Source: FEB-35 sp050263095 (lineage in GTDB: Bacteria; Desulfobacterota; Deferrimicrobia; Deferrimicrobiales; Deferrimicrobiaceae). Taken from it: a DNA stretch of 64,000 nt. Under the pieces are notes generated by a model. It did no database searches, was not told the DNA's origin, and was given only the letters and a program-made list of their open reading frames with translations. Below are positions 41,407-50,414 of the stretch, piece by piece. Where the stretch lies: contig JBLNEW010000019.1 of NCBI GenBank assembly GCA_050263095.1, positions 8,032 to 72,031 of the forward strand, written 5' to 3'. Made by a program: the position numbers and the translations under genes. Numbering within the stretch: the first letter of the stretch is position 1; each line of letters begins with the position of its first letter.

Positions 41407-44400
41407 CCGCCTTTTCCCGGCGCGCCCGGAGCCGCTTCTGCCTCTTCCGGTGCCAGAACTTGAGCTTCCTCCAGAAGCGGTCCTCCTTACGTTCGAACCG
41501 CTCCCGCCACGACCGGATGAAGGCGAGGTTCCCAAGGTCGTCGAAGAGCGAGTACGCAACGGGCGTGACGATCAGGGTCAGCAGCAGCGAAAGCGCCTGG
41601 CCGCCGATGATGACCTTGGCGAGAGACGCCCGGGACGCCGCCCCCGGGCCCTTGCCCAGCGCGATGGGGATCATCGCGGCGATGAGCGTGACGGTGGTCA
41701 TGAGGATCGGCCGAAACCGCGCGGCGTTCGCCTCCAGGATCGCGGCATTGCGCTCAAGCCCCCGTCCCCGCAGCGTGTTGGTGTAGTCGACCTGCAGGAT
41801 CCCGTTTTTCTTCACGATGCCGAAGAGCAGGAACAGCCCGAGGATGCTGTAGATGTTCAGCGTCTCCCCGAGCAGCACGAGTGAAAGCAGGGCGAACGGG
41901 ATCGAGATCGGAAGGGCGAGCATGATCGATACGGGGTGCAGGAAGCTCTCGAACTGGGCGGCCAGCACCATGTACATGAACACCACGGAGAGCAGCAGGG
42001 CGACCAGGAAGTTCACCAGCGTCTCCTGCATCGTCTTGGCGCGACCGAAGAACTCGATCCTGTAGTCCGGCGGCAGCTCCATGCGGTCCACGATCTTGCG
42101 GACGTGATCCGTCGCCGCCCCCAGCGCCAGTCCGTCAAGGTTGGAGGTGATCGTGACCTGCCGCTGGCGGGTCGCCCGGTCGATCTGGGCCGGCCCGAGC
42201 TCCGGCGACAACCCTGCGACGTCTCGGATGCGGACCTTGCCGAGCCTCGAGGAGGGGACGGGCAGGTTGGACACCTCGGGGATGGAGCTGCGGTAAGGCA
42301 GGTCCGCGCGCAGCCACACGTCGTACTGGTCGGCCCCCTCGCGGTATTTCGTGACCTTCTCTCCGCCGACGAAGACGTTCAGGGACGAGGCGACGTTCTG
42401 GACCTGCACGCCGAGGTCGGACGCCTTCTTCCTGTCGACGGTGACCCGGACCTCCGGCTTCCGGTTGGAAAGGGAGGTGTCCACGTCCACGAATCCCTTG
42501 ATCTTCCGCATTTCGTCCGTGATCCGCCCGCTGTACGATTCGAGCTTCTCGAGGTCCGGGCCGCGCAGGACGAAGCTGACCGGGGTCTGCCGGATCCCGC
42601 CGCCGCGCCCGATTGCGGATATGTTCTGGACGGAGACGCGCAGGGACGGGTACCTGGCCATCACCTTCCGCACGTCCTTCATGATGTCGAACTGGGAATA
42701 GTCCCGTTCCTCCAGGTCCGCGGTGCGGACATAGATCGTCCCCTGCGTGACGTCCCCCTCGGCCACGTCGCCGATCTGGGCGAGCAGGTGCTTCACCCCG
42801 CGGACCCGCATGACGTCGGCCTCCACCTCCGCGAAGACCTTGTCCGTCGTCTCCAGCGAATAGCCTTCCGGCGTCTGGATGAAAATCTCGAACTCGCTCT
42901 GGTCGTCGAAGGGGAGGAAGTCCTTTGCCACCAATCCCCCCAGCGGAATCATGGAAAGGATGACGGCGCCCGTGACGGCGGCGACGACCCACCGGTGCGC
43001 CAGCGCCCTTCGCAGCAGAGCGAGGTAGCCGGTCGAGACGGCCCGGTAGAACCGGTTTTCCTTGGAGGATGCGGTCCCGGCCGCTCCCGCGCGCTTCACC
43101 TTCAGGAAACGGGAGGAGAGCATCGGCGTCAGCGTGAACGAGATGAACCAGGAAAACAGGATGGCGAACGCCACCGTGATGCCGTAGGAGTGGAAAAACC
43201 TTCCCACGGTCCCGGACATGAAAGCCACGGGGAGAAAGATGACGACCAGGGAGAGCGTGGTCGCCGACACGGCGAGGCCGATCTCGGCGGTGGCCTCTAC
43301 GGCGGCCTTGCGGGGGGGAGATCCCTCCTCCTCCACGTGGCGGAATATGTTTTCCAGCACGACGATCGCGTCGTCGATGACTATCCCCACGGCAAGCGTG
43401 AGCGCCAGGAACGTGATGTTGTTCAGCGTGAAGCCCAGGACGCGCATCACCGTGAAGGTGCCGATGATCGAGGCGGGTATCGCCACTGCTGCGATCAGCG
43501 TGGAGCGCCAGTTTCCCATGAAAAAGAGCACGACCAGGGATGTCAGGACGGCGCCGAGGATAAGGTGCGTCCTGACCTCGCGGATCGATCGCAGGATGAA
43601 GGTCGACTGGTCCCTTATCGGGTTTATCTTTATGTCGGCCGGCAGCGTCTTCTGGATCTGCGCGATCCGCTCTTTCACCTTGCTGATGACGTCGATGGTG
43701 TTCGTCCCCGACTGCTTCTGGACCACGAGGTTGACGGAGGGTTTCCCGTCGAAACGGGCCAGGGAGCGTGGCTCCTCCTGCCCGTTCTCGACCCACCCGA
43801 TGTCGCGGATCATGACGGGGCGGCCGTTCAGGTTGGCGACGATCAGGCCCTGGAAATCCTCAACCGTCGGCATGCGGCCCATCGTCCTCAGCACGAGCTC
43901 CCTCGTCCCGGTGTCGACGCGCCCTCCGGGGATCTCCAGGTTCTGCGCCTGGAGCGCCGCACGCACCTGCGGGACCGTGAGGCCGAATCCCTCCATGCGG
44001 GAGGGATTCAGGTACACGTTGACCGCCCGCTTCCTTCCCCCCACGATGAGGACGGCGCCGACGCCGTTTACGGTCTCCAGGTTCTGCTTGATCTGGTCGT
44101 CCGCGATCTTGGTGATTTCCCGCAGGTCCCTGTTCCCCGAGACGGCGACCGTCATGACCGGGGCGGCGTCTATGTCGAACTTGACGATGACCGGGGGGTC
44201 GGTCCCGTCGGGGAGGTTCTTTATGATCGTGGAAACGCGGTCGCGCACGTCCTGGGCGGCCTCCTCGCCGTTCCGCTCCAGGAGGAATCGGATAACGACC
44301 TGGGAGACCCCCTCCCTGGAAGTCGAACGCAGCTCGTCGATCCCCGAGACGGTGTTGACCGCCTCCTCGATCGGCTTCGTGACGGTGGTCTCGATCTCCT

Positions 44401-44569
44401 CGGGGCTGGAGCCCTGGAGCGTAGTGGTGACCGTGACGATCGGAAGGTCTATGTTCGGGAAGAGGTCCACTCCCAGCCCGTAGTACGAGGCGAATCCCAC
44501 CACCACCAGGACCCCGACGAGCATGGTGGCGAAAACGGGGCGGCGGACGCAGATTTCCGAGATCTTCAT
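41399..44569 (-). CDS. RND efflux pump, HAE1/AcrB type (TetR-controlled operon)
   Basis: The 1056-residue pump begins KISEICVRRPVFATMLVGVLVVVGFASY (TM1), has the proton-relay helix AVGIVIDDAIVVLENIFR with paired Asp, porter domains, and the second-half helices LLSVVFMYMVLAAQ and LLFGIVKKNGILQVDYTN. The C-terminus is a basic tail (RERFERKEDRFWRKLKFWHRKR). Its start overlaps the adaptor stop by 4 bp. With its adaptor and TolC-like channel in one operon it forms a complete tripartite system, unlike the pump at 28527. Confidence 0.95.
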   Translation of the reverse strand: MKISEICVRRPVFATMLVGVLVVVGFASYYGLGVDLFPNIDLPIVTVTTTLQGSSPEEIETTVTKPIEEAVNTVSGIDELRSTSREGVSQVVIRFLLERNGEEAAQDVRDRVSTIIKNLPDGTDPPVIVKFDIDAAPVMTVAVSGNRDLREITKIADDQIKQNLETVNGVGAVLIVGGRKRAVNVYLNPSRMEGFGLTVPQVRAALQAQNLEIPGGRVDTGTRELVLRTMGRMPTVEDFQGLIVANLNGRPVMIRDIGWVENGQEEPRSLARFDGKPSVNLVVQKQSGTNTIDVISKVKERIAQIQKTLPADIKINPIRDQSTFILRSIREVRTHLILGAVLTSLVVLFFMGNWRSTLIAAVAIPASIIGTFTVMRVLGFTLNNITFLALTLAVGIVIDDAIVVLENIFRHVEEEGSPPRKAAVEATAEIGLAVSATTLSLVVIFLPVAFMSGTVGRFFHSYGITVAFAILFSWFISFTLTPMLSSRFLKVKRAGAAGTASSKENRFYRAVSTGYLALLRRALAHRWVVAAVTGAVILSMIPLGGLVAKDFLPFDDQSEFEIFIQTPEGYSLETTDKVFAEVEADVMRVRGVKHLLAQIGDVAEGDVTQGTIYVRTADLEERDYSQFDIMKDVRKVMARYPSLRVSVQNISAIGRGGGIRQTPVSFVLRGPDLEKLESYSGRITDEMRKIKGFVDVDTSLSNRKPEVRVTVDRKKASDLGVQVQNVASSLNVFVGGEKVTKYREGADQYDVWLRADLPYRSSIPEVSNLPVPSSRLGKVRIRDVAGLSPELGPAQIDRATRQRQVTITSNLDGLALGAATDHVRKIVDRMELPPDYRIEFFGRAKTMQETLVNFLVALLLSVVFMYMVLAAQFESFLHPVSIMLALPISIPFALLSLVLLGETLNIYSILGLFLLFGIVKKNGILQVDYTNTLRGRGLERNAAILEANAARFRPILMTTVTLIAAMIPIALGKGPGAASRASLAKVIIGGQALSLLLTLIVTPVAYSLFDDLGNLAFIRSWRERFERKEDRFWRKLKFWHRKRQKRLRARREKAVT

Positions 44570-45801
44570 TTCGCCTGTTCCGCGGAGAGCTTGATCCGGG
44601 ATCCGTCGACGAGCTTCCCGGTGTTCGACAGAGCGATCCTGTCACCCGGGGAGATCCCTTCTGTCACCTCCACGCGCTCCCCGAGGTCCTCCCCGAGCTT
44701 GACCTTGCGCTCGCTTGCGGTGTCCCCGGAGATGACGAACACCTTCTCGATGCCTGCGAAGGTGACCACGGCCTGCTTCGGGACCGTAACGGCGTTCCGG
44801 TCCACGCGCACCAGGATGGCGCCCTTCCCGAAGAAGCCGGATTTGAGCTCCCGGGAGGAGTTCGGGAAGACCGCCTCCACCTGGATGGCCCGGTTGGCGA
44901 CGTTGGAAGAAGGGGAGATCCGCTTGAGCGTCCCGCGGTAGACCTTCCCGGGGCGCCCGTCGACCGCGAGCTCGACGGCGAGGCCGGGCGCAAGCGCCGC
45001 GGCGTAGAACTCGGGGACCTCGCCCAGCATCCGGATCGGCCGGTCGTTCACGAGGCGGAAGATCGGCGTCCCGAGCTTCAGATATTCCCCGGCCGAGACG
45101 AGGCGGGCCTCCACCGACCCGTCGATGGGGGACCGGACCTGCGTGTCGGACAGTTTTTTCTGGGCGAGCGACAGCTGGGCGCGCTTGCTGCGAAGGGTAG
45201 CCAGGAGGTTGTTCGCCTCCTCCCTCGCGGCGCGGACATTGGCTTCCGCCACCAGGTAGCGCGCTTCGGCGTCGTCCGCTTCCTTGCGGGCGATGAGGTT
45301 CTTCTCGAAAAGCCCCTTGCGCCGCTCGAGGTCGGTGCGGGCGTTGTTGTACTCGGCGATCGCCTTGCGGACGAGCGAGGTGCCGTCTATGTCCGCCGTT
45401 TCGGCCTCCGGCGCGATCCCGAGCTTCGCGGAGATCTGCGCGGTTTCCGCAGCCGCCTGCTCCCTGCGGAACCTGAACTCCTCCGGGGCCATCGCCAGGA
45501 GTATCTGCCCTTTGCGCACCGGATCGCCCAGGTCGGCGTAAAGCTTCTCTATGGTGCCCTCCACCTCGGAGGAAAGGGTGACCTGCTCGATCCCGGCCAG
45601 CGAGCCGACGAATTCGACCTTCCTGGAAATCGCGGCGCGTTGCGCCTCTCCGACGCGCACGGATATCTCTTCGGCGGGCTTCCCGCTTCCCTTCGCCGGG
45701 GAGGGGGTCGACCCCGAGGGCTTCCCGCTGCATCCGGACGCGAAGAGGACGGCGGCGATAAGGAGAATTGTCGACGAAGTTCGGTGCTGTGATCTATGCA
45801 T
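44566..45801 (-). CDS. RND efflux periplasmic adaptor lipoprotein
   Basis: The 411-residue membrane fusion protein has a lipobox (IAAVLFASGC), paired lipoyl half-motifs (KLYADLGDPVRKGQILLAM and DTQVRSPIDGSVEARLV), a long alpha-hairpin and a C-terminal beta-barrel region ending TGKLVDGSRIKLSAEQ. The Cys anchors it to the inner membrane. It overlaps the pump by 4 bp and follows the TolC-like gene by 34 bp. Confidence 0.93.
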   Translation of the reverse strand: MHRSQHRTSSTILLIAAVLFASGCSGKPSGSTPSPAKGSGKPAEEISVRVGEAQRAAISRKVEFVGSLAGIEQVTLSSEVEGTIEKLYADLGDPVRKGQILLAMAPEEFRFRREQAAAETAQISAKLGIAPEAETADIDGTSLVRKAIAEYNNARTDLERRKGLFEKNLIARKEADDAEARYLVAEANVRAAREEANNLLATLRSKRAQLSLAQKKLSDTQVRSPIDGSVEARLVSAGEYLKLGTPIFRLVNDRPIRMLGEVPEFYAAALAPGLAVELAVDGRPGKVYRGTLKRISPSSNVANRAIQVEAVFPNSSRELKSGFFGKGAILVRVDRNAVTVPKQAVVTFAGIEKVFVISGDTASERKVKLGEDLGERVEVTEGISPGDRIALSNTGKLVDGSRIKLSAEQAK

Positions 45802-45835
45802 GGCGGTTGCGTTTCCTTTTCCTTTCGAATGTGGT

Positions 45836-47140
45836 CTATCGTCCGATCGCTCGCAGCAGCGAAGCGATCGAAACGCTGTAATCGTAGAGGGCCCCGATCA
45901 GGCCGGTGTTCGAGCTGGTCATCTGCACCTGTGCGTCGATCATCTCGATGATGTCTCCGGCCCCCACTTCATACCGCCCTGTGGCCAGCCGCAGGTTCTC
46001 GTCCGAGGCGTCTTTTTCCTTGCGGCGCGCTTCGGTCTGTTCCAAGGCCGCCCGGACGGAGAGCGCCGCCTGTTCTATCTGGAGGCGGACCAGCCTTCGG
46101 AAATCGGTCACCGCGTACCGCGCAGAGTCGAGATTCGCCCGCGCCTCCGCAACCTGCTGCCTGGTCAGGAACCCCGAGAAAACGGGGACCGAAAGCTCGA
46201 CCGTGACCGTGTAGTTCTCCTCGAGCGGGAAATCCTCCGCTGCGTACCCGTATCCTCCGTTGCCCGTGAGGATCGGATAGTATCCGGCCCTGGCAGCCCG
46301 CAAGGCCATTTCCGCCGCCCGCTCCTGCTCAATCAGCGATTTGAGATCCGGCCGGCCGGCTTCCGCCTCCCGGACCCACTCCTCCAGCGTGCCCGGCAGG
46401 AATTCCGCGGCCGGCGTTTCCTTCAGCTCGAAGTCCCTTGGGCCGTCGACTCCCATCCGGTTGAGAAGGGTGATGCGCGCGACCCGGAGATCGTTTTCCG
46501 CGGCGGTGAGCTGAGCGCGGGCCTGGAACAGGTTGGACTCCGCCCGGGCGACGTCGATCCGCGCCCGGATCCCGGCGTCGTAGAACGCCCGGGCCTGTCG
46601 AAGCAGGGATTCCCGCTGCCGCGCGGTCTCCTGGTTGACGGAAAGTAACCGCTGGGCGCGCAGGGTGTTGTAATAGGCGACCTTCGCGGCGAATGCGACG
46701 TCCTCGCGGACGGACTTTCCGGTTTCCTTCGCCGACGACAGGAGGGCGTCCGACCTGTCCACCGCGGCCCCCGTCCGGCCGAAATCGGTCAGCAGCTGGG
46801 AAAGGTTACCCTGTACGAACCTCGAGGAGGTCGAAAGGCTCTGCCGGGTGCTTGTGGATAACTGGCGGGACTTGGCATACCCGGCCGAGATGCCGATCTG
46901 CGGGTAGTAGGTGGATTCCGCCTGTCCTTTACGCGCCGCCGCCGCGTGCGTGTCGGCATCGGCCTGGCTCACCTGGGGGTGGCGTTCGAGGGCGATCCGC
47001 ACGACCTGGTCGAGGTCCCACGTCACGTTGTCTCCGGCCGCGTTAGCCGCTCCGTGCGCGGGGCCTGCCTGGACCGGCGATCTTCCCGCAGCCAGCAGCA
47101 GGATCGCCGCCGCAGCCGCGATCCGAAGATGGGGGTTCAT
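45836..47140 (-). CDS. TolC-family outer membrane channel
   Basis: The 434-residue protein has a signal peptide (IAAAAAILLLAAGRSPVQA) and two internal repeats of long helices plus short beta strands typical of TolC/OprM: WDLDQVVRIALERHPQVSQ, YYPQIGISAGYAKSR, and the second-half YYPILTGNGGYGYA with LSVPVFSGFLTRQQVAEAR. It has no lipobox. It forms the outer membrane duct of the efflux system and overlaps the TetR gene by 4 bp. Confidence 0.93.
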   Translation of the reverse strand: MNPHLRIAAAAAILLLAAGRSPVQAGPAHGAANAAGDNVTWDLDQVVRIALERHPQVSQADADTHAAAARKGQAESTYYPQIGISAGYAKSRQLSTSTRQSLSTSSRFVQGNLSQLLTDFGRTGAAVDRSDALLSSAKETGKSVREDVAFAAKVAYYNTLRAQRLLSVNQETARQRESLLRQARAFYDAGIRARIDVARAESNLFQARAQLTAAENDLRVARITLLNRMGVDGPRDFELKETPAAEFLPGTLEEWVREAEAGRPDLKSLIEQERAAEMALRAARAGYYPILTGNGGYGYAAEDFPLEENYTVTVELSVPVFSGFLTRQQVAEARANLDSARYAVTDFRRLVRLQIEQAALSVRAALEQTEARRKEKDASDENLRLATGRYEVGAGDIIEMIDAQVQMTSSNTGLIGALYDYSVSIASLLRAIGR

Positions 47141-47769
47141 GGTCGTGCACCTCCTTGCTTTCTCTCGACCGTCCCCGGGAGGGGGGCGAGCGATTTCAGG
47201 CAGAATTCGATCAGCATCGTCGTAAGCTGCGGAAGGGGGACGTCGATTATCCCCAGCACCTTGTGGCGCGTGGTCCCGTAGAGGATCCCGCGCAGCATCT
47301 CCGCGGTATCGCGCGCGGGAAATCGCAGGACCAGAGTGCCGTCACGCTCACCCCGGGCGAAAATCCCGGCAAGCAAAGCCGTCAGGCGGGGGAACTTCTT
47401 CCTGCGGACCGCAGTGGAGCCGGACTTCTCCCTGGAGATGTCCTCCGGGAAGTCCCGAAGGATGATCAGGTACTGTGGGGCGTGCGAGGCGAGGTACTCG
47501 AAGTGGAAGGCGATGTAGTCGCGAAGCGTATCGGCCCCCGATTTTCCCTCCCGGATAAGCCGTTCGGCTCCGGACAGGTACCCGTCCGCCGTCTCGTCGA
47601 AGATTGTCAGGAAAATTCCGTCCTTGCTGCCGAAATGGTGGTAGAGGGTGCCTTCGGCGACCCCCGCTTCCCGGGCGATCTCGGAGGTCGGGGTGTTTGC
47701 GTACCCCTTTTCGGCGAACAGGCGGGACGCCGCCGCCAGGATGGCGGCGCGCTTGCGCGTTTCCCCCAT
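47137..47769 (-). CDS. TetR/AcrR-family repressor of the efflux operon
   Basis: The 210-residue regulator has an N-terminal helix-turn-helix (ILAAASRLFAEKGYANTPTSEIAREAGVAEGTLYHHFGSKDG) and a ligand-binding C-terminal domain. It is the first gene of the leftward tetR-tolC-adaptor-pump operon. A 20-bp imperfect palindrome 21-41 bp upstream of its start is a likely binding site, so it probably represses the whole operon and itself. The inducer is not known. Confidence 0.92.
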   Translation of the reverse strand: MGETRKRAAILAAASRLFAEKGYANTPTSEIAREAGVAEGTLYHHFGSKDGIFLTIFDETADGYLSGAERLIREGKSGADTLRDYIAFHFEYLASHAPQYLIILRDFPEDISREKSGSTAVRRKKFPRLTALLAGIFARGERDGTLVLRFPARDTAEMLRGILYGTTRHKVLGIIDVPLPQLTTMLIEFCLKSLAPLPGTVERKQGGARP

Positions 47770-47790
47770 GGGTCCTTCCTTTTCCCGATG

Positions 47791-47810
47791 CCGAGTGAGT
47801 GCTCAGTCGG
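47791..47810. promoter_or_regulatory. Probable TetR operator
   Basis: CCGAGTGAGTGCTCAGTCGG is an imperfect palindrome with eight of ten mirror pairs matching. The TGAGTG...CAxTC core resembles operators of other AcrR/TetR repressors. It lies just upstream of the tetR start. Confidence 0.5.
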
Positions 47811-47883
47811 TCCGGGAATTATAGGAACGACTTGCCCGTGTGTCAAGCGGGAGGGGGAAGTTCCTGCGGATGCGGCCGGGGAA

Positions 47884-48366
47884 TCAGGTGGTGCCGGACA
47901 GGATCGCCTCCCGCTCGCATACCCTGGGTTGCTCTGCCGCCAGGAAGTCGCTCACACGCATCCGCACGATGTCGCGGTGGGTGCCGGCGGTGAACGCGAT
48001 CTCCTCGTTCTCCGTCAGTTCGTGCGACACCAGGACCGGCACCCCGTACAGCGATCCGAAGATCGGCATCGCCCCGAGGTCGCAATCCACGAAAAGCGGC
48101 GAGAATTCGGCCTCGCTGGACAGTCGCGCCTTTTTTGCGCCCAGGCATTTCTGGAGGCGCCCGAGGTCGACGCGCTGCGTCGCCGGGACGACCGCCATCC
48201 AGATCTTCCCGTCGACGTTCACCATGACCGACTTGGCGAAGGCGCGGCCCGGCACGTGGGCGGCCTGCGCGGACTGCTGGGCGGTGAACGCCTCCGGATG
48301 CGTCGTCGCCTTGAAGGGGATCTTGCGCTCCTCGAGGTGCCGGGCCAGCTTTTCCGGGATGCTCAT
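47884..48366 (-). CDS. YbaK/EbsC-type aminoacyl-tRNA deacylase
   Basis: The 160-residue protein has the YbaK/ProX domain: ATTHPEAFTAQQSAQAAHVPG, AKSVMVNVDGKIWMAVVPAT with the conserved Lys, and the glycine-rich GAMPIFGSLYGVPVLV. These proteins hydrolyse mischarged aminoacyl-tRNAs such as Cys-tRNA-Pro or Ala-tRNA-Pro. It is closely followed upstream by a broken GYD gene and has GGAGGAA before its ATG. It resembles the Wzy-adjacent 'YbaK-like' subgroup; the exact tRNA substrate is not clear. Confidence 0.88.
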   Translation of the reverse strand: MSIPEKLARHLEERKIPFKATTHPEAFTAQQSAQAAHVPGRAFAKSVMVNVDGKIWMAVVPATQRVDLGRLQKCLGAKKARLSSEAEFSPLFVDCDLGAMPIFGSLYGVPVLVSHELTENEEIAFTAGTHRDIVRMRVSDFLAAEQPRVCEREAILSGTT

Positions 48367-48382
48367 GGGGTTCCTCCCTCCG

Positions 48383-48528
48383 CTATTTCGCGGCTTCCTT
48401 CGCCAGTTGGACGAAACGGTCCCAGGGGGTTGCGACCCACGTCTCCGTCACGCCGTGCCCGAACGATCGGACCAGCAGCGCGACCTTGGTGGCGGCATCC
48501 CCGTCGGGGGCCTCGAAAATGTCGCCAT
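48383..48528 (-). pseudogene. GYD-domain protein remnant with an internal deletion
   Basis: GAGGAGGAGAACGAAC and an ATG (48526-48528) look like a genuine start, and the ATG frame reads MATF, a usual start for GYD proteins. After four codons the frame jumps: the remaining C-terminal half of a GYD domain, DIFEAPDGDAATKVALLV then SFGHGVTETWVATPW, lies in another frame and runs to a stop at 48383. The N-terminal half (about 45 residues) is missing. The simplest reading is a single out-of-frame internal deletion. Length is 146 bp against about 290 for an intact gene. Confidence 0.55.
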
Positions 48529-48666
48529 GTTCGTTCTCCTCCTCTGTCAAAGTGGACGTTCGCCGCGAAAGTTGCCTGAAGGCGGGTTCGGCGCAGGGAG
48601 TGAACGGACGACGGGTCGATCGTCGTTCCAGTATATCGAAAATATCCTCCGGCAAACAGGACGGCT

Positions 48667-50244
48667 TTAAGGAGGCTGGTTCTCCTGGTGGGCGGGCCGC
48701 CGCAGGAGAAGAACGAGCGGAAGGACGCACGCCATGAGGACCGAAAGCACAAGGAAAGTGTCGTTGAATCCCATGGCCGTCGCCTGGCGGACCGCCTGGG
48801 CGTAGATCGTCTTGAGCGTTGCCGGCTCGGCGGCCACCTCGGGGACCCCGCGCCCCATGAGGATGGATTTTCCCCCCTCGACCGCCGCCGTGAACGTCCT
48901 GTCGTAGCCGGTGAGGTGCTCCGCGAGATGGCTCTGGTGGACCTGTGCGCGCCGGACGAACATGGTCGTTATGAACGCCACGCCGAAGGACCCCCCGAGA
49001 TTTCGCAGAAGGTTGTAAATGGAGGTGGCGTTGCCCATCTGCGGCCTGGGGATCGAAGAGAGCGTCAGCGTGGTCAGGGGGATGAACATGAATCCCATGC
49101 CGATTCCAAGGTAAATTCTCGGCCACATGAGCGAGGAGAAGTCGGCGCCGAGGCTGAAGCGGGACATCGCCCACGTGGAAAAGGCGCAGACGGCGATGCC
49201 GAACGTCAGCAGGTATTTGGGATTGTGCCTGACGATGAGCTTTCCCACGACCGGCATCACGAACAACGTGGCTACCCCGCCCGGCGAGAGCACGAGCCCG
49301 GCAAGCGTGGCCGTGTACCCCAGAAGGATCTGCGCGTAAAGGGGGAGCAGCACGATGCTGCCGAACAGGTTGAAGAAGGCTATGAACATCACGACGTTCC
49401 CGGTGGAAAACGTCACGTTCCGGAACGCGCGCAGATCGACTATCGGGTGCTCCGCGATGTACAGCTCGACGATGACGAAGAGGGCCAGCGCGAGCGCCGC
49501 AACCGCCGTCAGCGCGAGGATGAAGTCCGACTGGAACCAGTCTTCCCTCTGCCCCTTGTCCAGGACGATCTGGAGGGCCCCGATCCCCACGGTAAGAAGC
49601 GCGATCCCCCACGTGTCCACCTTCACCTTTTCGGTCCGCTTCAGGTAGTGCGGATCGTGGATGAAGAGCGTCACCATGAGCACCGCCAGCAGTCCTATCG
49701 GGATGTTGACGTAGAAGATCCATCTCCACGACATCGTATCGGTGATGTACCCGCCCATGACCGGGCCCACGATGGGGCCGAACATGATACCGATGCCGAA
49801 GATCGCCATGGCTATCCCGTGTTCCTTGGGCGGAAACGACTCGAGGAGGATCGCCTGCGAGAGCGGCTGGAGCGCCCCCCCGCCGATCCCCTGCAGCACG
49901 CGGAAGAAGACGAGCATGCCGAGGCTCGTCGAGGAGCCGCACAGGAACGATGCGGCGGTGAACAGGAAGATGGAGAAAAGGAGGTACCGCTTCCGGCCGA
50001 AGGTGCGGGCGAACCATCCCGTCATGGGGATGACGATGGCGTTGGAGACGAGGTAGGAGGTCAGGACCCAGCCCGCCTCGTCGATCCCCGCCGAGAGCGA
50101 ACCGCGGATGTGGTCGAGGGATACGTTCGCGACGCTGGTGTCGATGATCTCGATGAGAGTGGGGAGCATCACGGTGACGGCGACGATCCACTTGCTCTCC
50201 CGCATCGCGCCGACCGCGTTGCCGAGCCTGTCGCCTCCGTTCAT
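48667..50244 (-). CDS. emrB: DHA2-family drug/proton antiporter, EmrB type
   Basis: The 525-residue MFS transporter has 14 predicted membrane spans, the DHA2 motif near TM1 (LPTLIEIIDTSVANVSLDHI), GRKRYLLFSIFLFTAASFLCG, RVLQGIGGGALQPLSQAIL (motif C-like region) and PIVGPVMGGYIT. It exports hydrophobic compounds using the proton gradient with the EmrA-like adaptor encoded upstream. Between the two genes sits a 161-bp inverted-repeat element that separates what was probably one continuous operon. There is no local regulator. Confidence 0.93.
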   Translation of the reverse strand: MNGGDRLGNAVGAMRESKWIVAVTVMLPTLIEIIDTSVANVSLDHIRGSLSAGIDEAGWVLTSYLVSNAIVIPMTGWFARTFGRKRYLLFSIFLFTAASFLCGSSTSLGMLVFFRVLQGIGGGALQPLSQAILLESFPPKEHGIAMAIFGIGIMFGPIVGPVMGGYITDTMSWRWIFYVNIPIGLLAVLMVTLFIHDPHYLKRTEKVKVDTWGIALLTVGIGALQIVLDKGQREDWFQSDFILALTAVAALALALFVIVELYIAEHPIVDLRAFRNVTFSTGNVVMFIAFFNLFGSIVLLPLYAQILLGYTATLAGLVLSPGGVATLFVMPVVGKLIVRHNPKYLLTFGIAVCAFSTWAMSRFSLGADFSSLMWPRIYLGIGMGFMFIPLTTLTLSSIPRPQMGNATSIYNLLRNLGGSFGVAFITTMFVRRAQVHQSHLAEHLTGYDRTFTAAVEGGKSILMGRGVPEVAAEPATLKTIYAQAVRQATAMGFNDTFLVLSVLMACVLPLVLLLRRPAHQENQPP

Positions 50245-50250
50245 CTGCTA

Positions 50251-50411
50251 GTGCCCCGTCTCGCAAATAACCTGGCATTCGAACGCCGCTGCATCCGCGC
50301 CAGCATCGTTGCACTCCCTCACCGTACTCTCCAAGTACGCCTTGGTCGCGCGCCTTGCCGGTGCGGCGCATCGGCGTTCTCGGTGCTCAGCCAATTTGCG
50401 AGACGGGACAC
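50251..50411. mobile_element. MITE-like inverted-repeat element
   Basis: The ends GTGCCCCGTCTCGCAAAT (50251-50268) and ATTTGCGAGACGGGACAC (50394-50411) are inverted repeats matching in 17 of 18 positions. Inside, further imperfect symmetry pairs GAACGCCG with CGGCGTTC, and a central hairpin GTACT/AGTAC with loop CTCCA lies around 50321-50337. The 161 bp hold no ORF. This is the form of a non-autonomous miniature element or extended palindromic repeat, inserted between emrA and emrB. Confidence 0.6.
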
Positions 50412-50414
50412 TGG

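Noticed and set aside
41936..44941. 1001-codon open frame on the plus strand opposite the RND pump and adaptor genes
   Set aside because: It is antisense to pump and adaptor sequence with unmistakable family motifs; its composition (Asp/Arg/Gly/His-rich) is typical of a GC-rich shadow frame.
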